Source of the DNA: Bacteroidales bacterium UBA1219 | GTDB lineage: Bacteria > Bacteroidota > Bacteroidia > Bacteroidales > P3 | Assembly (NCBI GenBank): GCA_002309295.1 | Contig: DBXF01000068.1 | Location: forward strand, 9,191-15,961 | Direction of reading: 5' to 3' | DNA: 6,771 nucleotides | Shown: positions 5,652-6,771 of the stretch, one piece after another | Position numbering within the stretch: position 1 is the first letter of the stretch | Layout of the letters: each line of letters opens with the position of its first letter | Made by a program: the position numbers and the translations under genes | The notes under the pieces: model-generated | The model's input: only the letters and a program-made list of their open reading frames with translations | Databases searched by the model: none | What the model was told of the DNA's origin: nothing

Positions 5652-5682
5652 AAAAAAAGGGCTTCGAGTGAAGCCCTTTTTC
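5652..5682 (-). terminator. Bidirectional-looking terminator after methylmalonyl-CoA mutase gene
   Basis: A perfect stem GGGCTTC (5659-5665) / GAAGCCC (5670-5676) with a 4-nt loop is flanked by seven A on the left and five T on the right. On the minus strand it therefore reads as a GC-rich hairpin followed by a run of seven U, 24 nt after the mutase stop. It isolates the mutase gene from the downstream membrane-protein gene. Confidence 0.92.
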
Positions 5683-5700
5683 GGTTCTATGCGGCTTGGG

Positions 5701-6771
5701 CTATTTTCTTGCTTCGATAAGCAGTTCCAGCATCTTGATGGCGCTGTCGCTGATCACCGTTCCAGGACCGAACACGGCTGCCACGCCAGCGTCGAAGAGG
5801 AACTGGTAGTCCTGCGGAGGTATCACACCGCCGGCAACCACCATTATATCGTCGCGGCCGAGTTTATGCAGCTCTTCGATAACCTGCGGCAGAAGGGTCT
5901 TGTGTCCTGCTGCGAGGGAGCTGGCGCCGAGGATGTGTACGTCGTTCTCCACGGCTTGTTTGGCAGCTTCGGCGGGAGTCTGGAACAATGGGCCCATATC
6001 CACGTCGAATCCGATGTCGGCGTAGCCGGTGGCCACCACTTTGGCGCCACGGTCGTGACCGTCCTGTCCCATCTTGGCCACCATAATACGCGGACGGCGG
6101 CCTTCCATCTTGGCGAACTCTTCGCACAATGCCTGTGCTTTCTTGAAATTCTCGTTGTCTTTGGTTGCTGTACTGTACACTCCCGAAATAAGATTTATGT
6201 TAGCTTTGTATCTTCCGAAAACTTTCTCCAATGCGTAGGAGATTTCGCCCAGCGAGGCGCGTTTGCGTGCGGCGTCGATGGAGAGGGCAAGCAGGTTGCC
6301 TTCGCCAGTCTCGGCACAGCGTGTGAGGGCGTCGAGGCATTTCTGCACGGCGTCGTTGTCGCGTTCGGCGCGCAGCTTGGCCAGACGTTTGATCTGTGCC
6401 TCGCGCACTGCGGTGTTGTCCACCTCGAGGGTCTCGATGGGGTCTTCGTGTTCCAGACGGTATTTGTTGATACCAACGATGGTGTCCACATTGCTGTCGA
6501 TACGGCTCTGCTTGCGTGCCGAAGCCTCTTCGATACGCATCTTGGGGATGCCGCTCTCGATGGCCTTTGCCATACCGCCCAGTTTCTCGATTTCTTGGAT
6601 GTGAGCCCAAGCGCGGTGGGCTATCTCGTTGGTAAGAGTCTCAACGTAATAGGAACCTGCCCACGGGTCCACTACGCGGCAGATATTGGTCTCTTCCTGT
6701 ATGTAAATCTGTGTGTTACGTGCAATACGTGCCGAAAAGTCGGTAGGCAGTGCTATGGCCTCGTCGAGGGC
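5701..6771 (-). CDS. mutB: Methylmalonyl-CoA mutase large subunit, C-terminal part (5' truncated by window)
   Basis: The enzyme interconverts succinyl-CoA and (R)-methylmalonyl-CoA using adenosylcobalamin, a step of propionate formation in Bacteroidetes, in the cytoplasm. The frame is open to the window edge (ALDEAIALPTDFSARIARNT at the start), so about 356 residues of an expected ~710-residue subunit are present; the GTG at 6672 is internal. Visible are the end of the catalytic barrel (NICRVVDPWAGSYYVE, then MRIEEASARKQSRID), a linker, and the complete B12-binding domain with MAKMGQDGHDRGAKV, whose DGHDRG gives the DxHxxG motif with the cobalt-ligating His, and GGVIPPQDY and FGPGT near the end. 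The intact DxHxxG identifies the large catalytic subunit (mutB, also named scpA) rather than the small partner chain, whose gene should lie beyond the right edge. Sequence is GC-richer by eye than the retron cassette and looks intact. Confidence 0.96.
   Translation of the reverse strand, partial: ALDEAIALPTDFSARIARNTQIYIQEETNICRVVDPWAGSYYVETLTNEIAHRAWAHIQEIEKLGGMAKAIESGIPKMRIEEASARKQSRIDSNVDTIVGINKYRLEHEDPIETLEVDNTAVREAQIKRLAKLRAERDNDAVQKCLDALTRCAETGEGNLLALSIDAARKRASLGEISYALEKVFGRYKANINLISGVYSTATKDNENFKKAQALCEEFAKMEGRRPRIMVAKMGQDGHDRGAKVVATGYADIGFDVDMGPLFQTPAEAAKQAVENDVHILGASSLAAGHKTLLPQVIEELHKLGRDDIMVVAGGVIPPQDYQFLFDAGVAAVFGPGTVISDSAIKMLELLIEARK

Overview
The window looks like Bacteroidales chromosome. 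The evidence is a type of methylmalonyl-CoA mutase common in the succinate-to-propionate route of that group, an M16 zinc-peptidase C-terminus, starts preceded by A-rich sequence rather than clear Shine-Dalgarno boxes, and a TAnnTTTG-like -7 promoter element. The two edge genes look like ordinary core genes. The stretch between them (about 550-5620) is all on the minus strand, reads as less GC-rich by eye, and is accessory in character.

Layout from left to right: 1-486 (+) is the 3' end of an M16-family peptidase gene, closed by a strong hairpin terminator at 513-545. Facing it is a minus-strand cassette that reads from right to left. It starts with a probable promoter near 4275, followed by a structured non-coding RNA (about 4207 to 3928), a 457-aa retron-type reverse transcriptase (3903-2530), a 318-aa protein of unknown family (2546-1590) and a 333-aa DnaB-like RecA-fold protein (1569-568). 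A 397-aa single-pass membrane protein of unknown function (5619-4426) lies upstream on the same strand. At the right edge is the 3' two-thirds or less of a methylmalonyl-CoA mutase large subunit (6771-5701), closed by a bidirectional hairpin terminator (5652-5682).

The central object is a complete-looking retron. The RT has YADD, the NAxxH motif and the VTG motif that mark retron RTs. Directly upstream is an RNA-like region bounded by a perfect 13-nt inverted repeat (4187-4199 and 3936-3948), the expected a1/a2 stem. Inside it are three compact msr-type hairpins (GAAA, AAAU and UUCG loops) and then two long msd-type stems (13 bp plus 3 bp, and 13 bp).

The two downstream genes are tightly packed behind the RT (17-nt overlap, then a 20-nt gap), so they are the likely accessory or effector proteins. 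The DnaB-like one lacks several canonical catalytic residues: the Walker A lysine is Cys, the catalytic Glu is Asp, the motif H3 Gln is Val and the arginine finger is Val. It therefore looks like a degenerate helicase/ATPase fold, perhaps a binding or sensing subunit. By analogy with characterised retrons an anti-phage role is likely, but nothing in the sequence proves it. I cannot match this accessory-gene set to a characterised retron type from memory.
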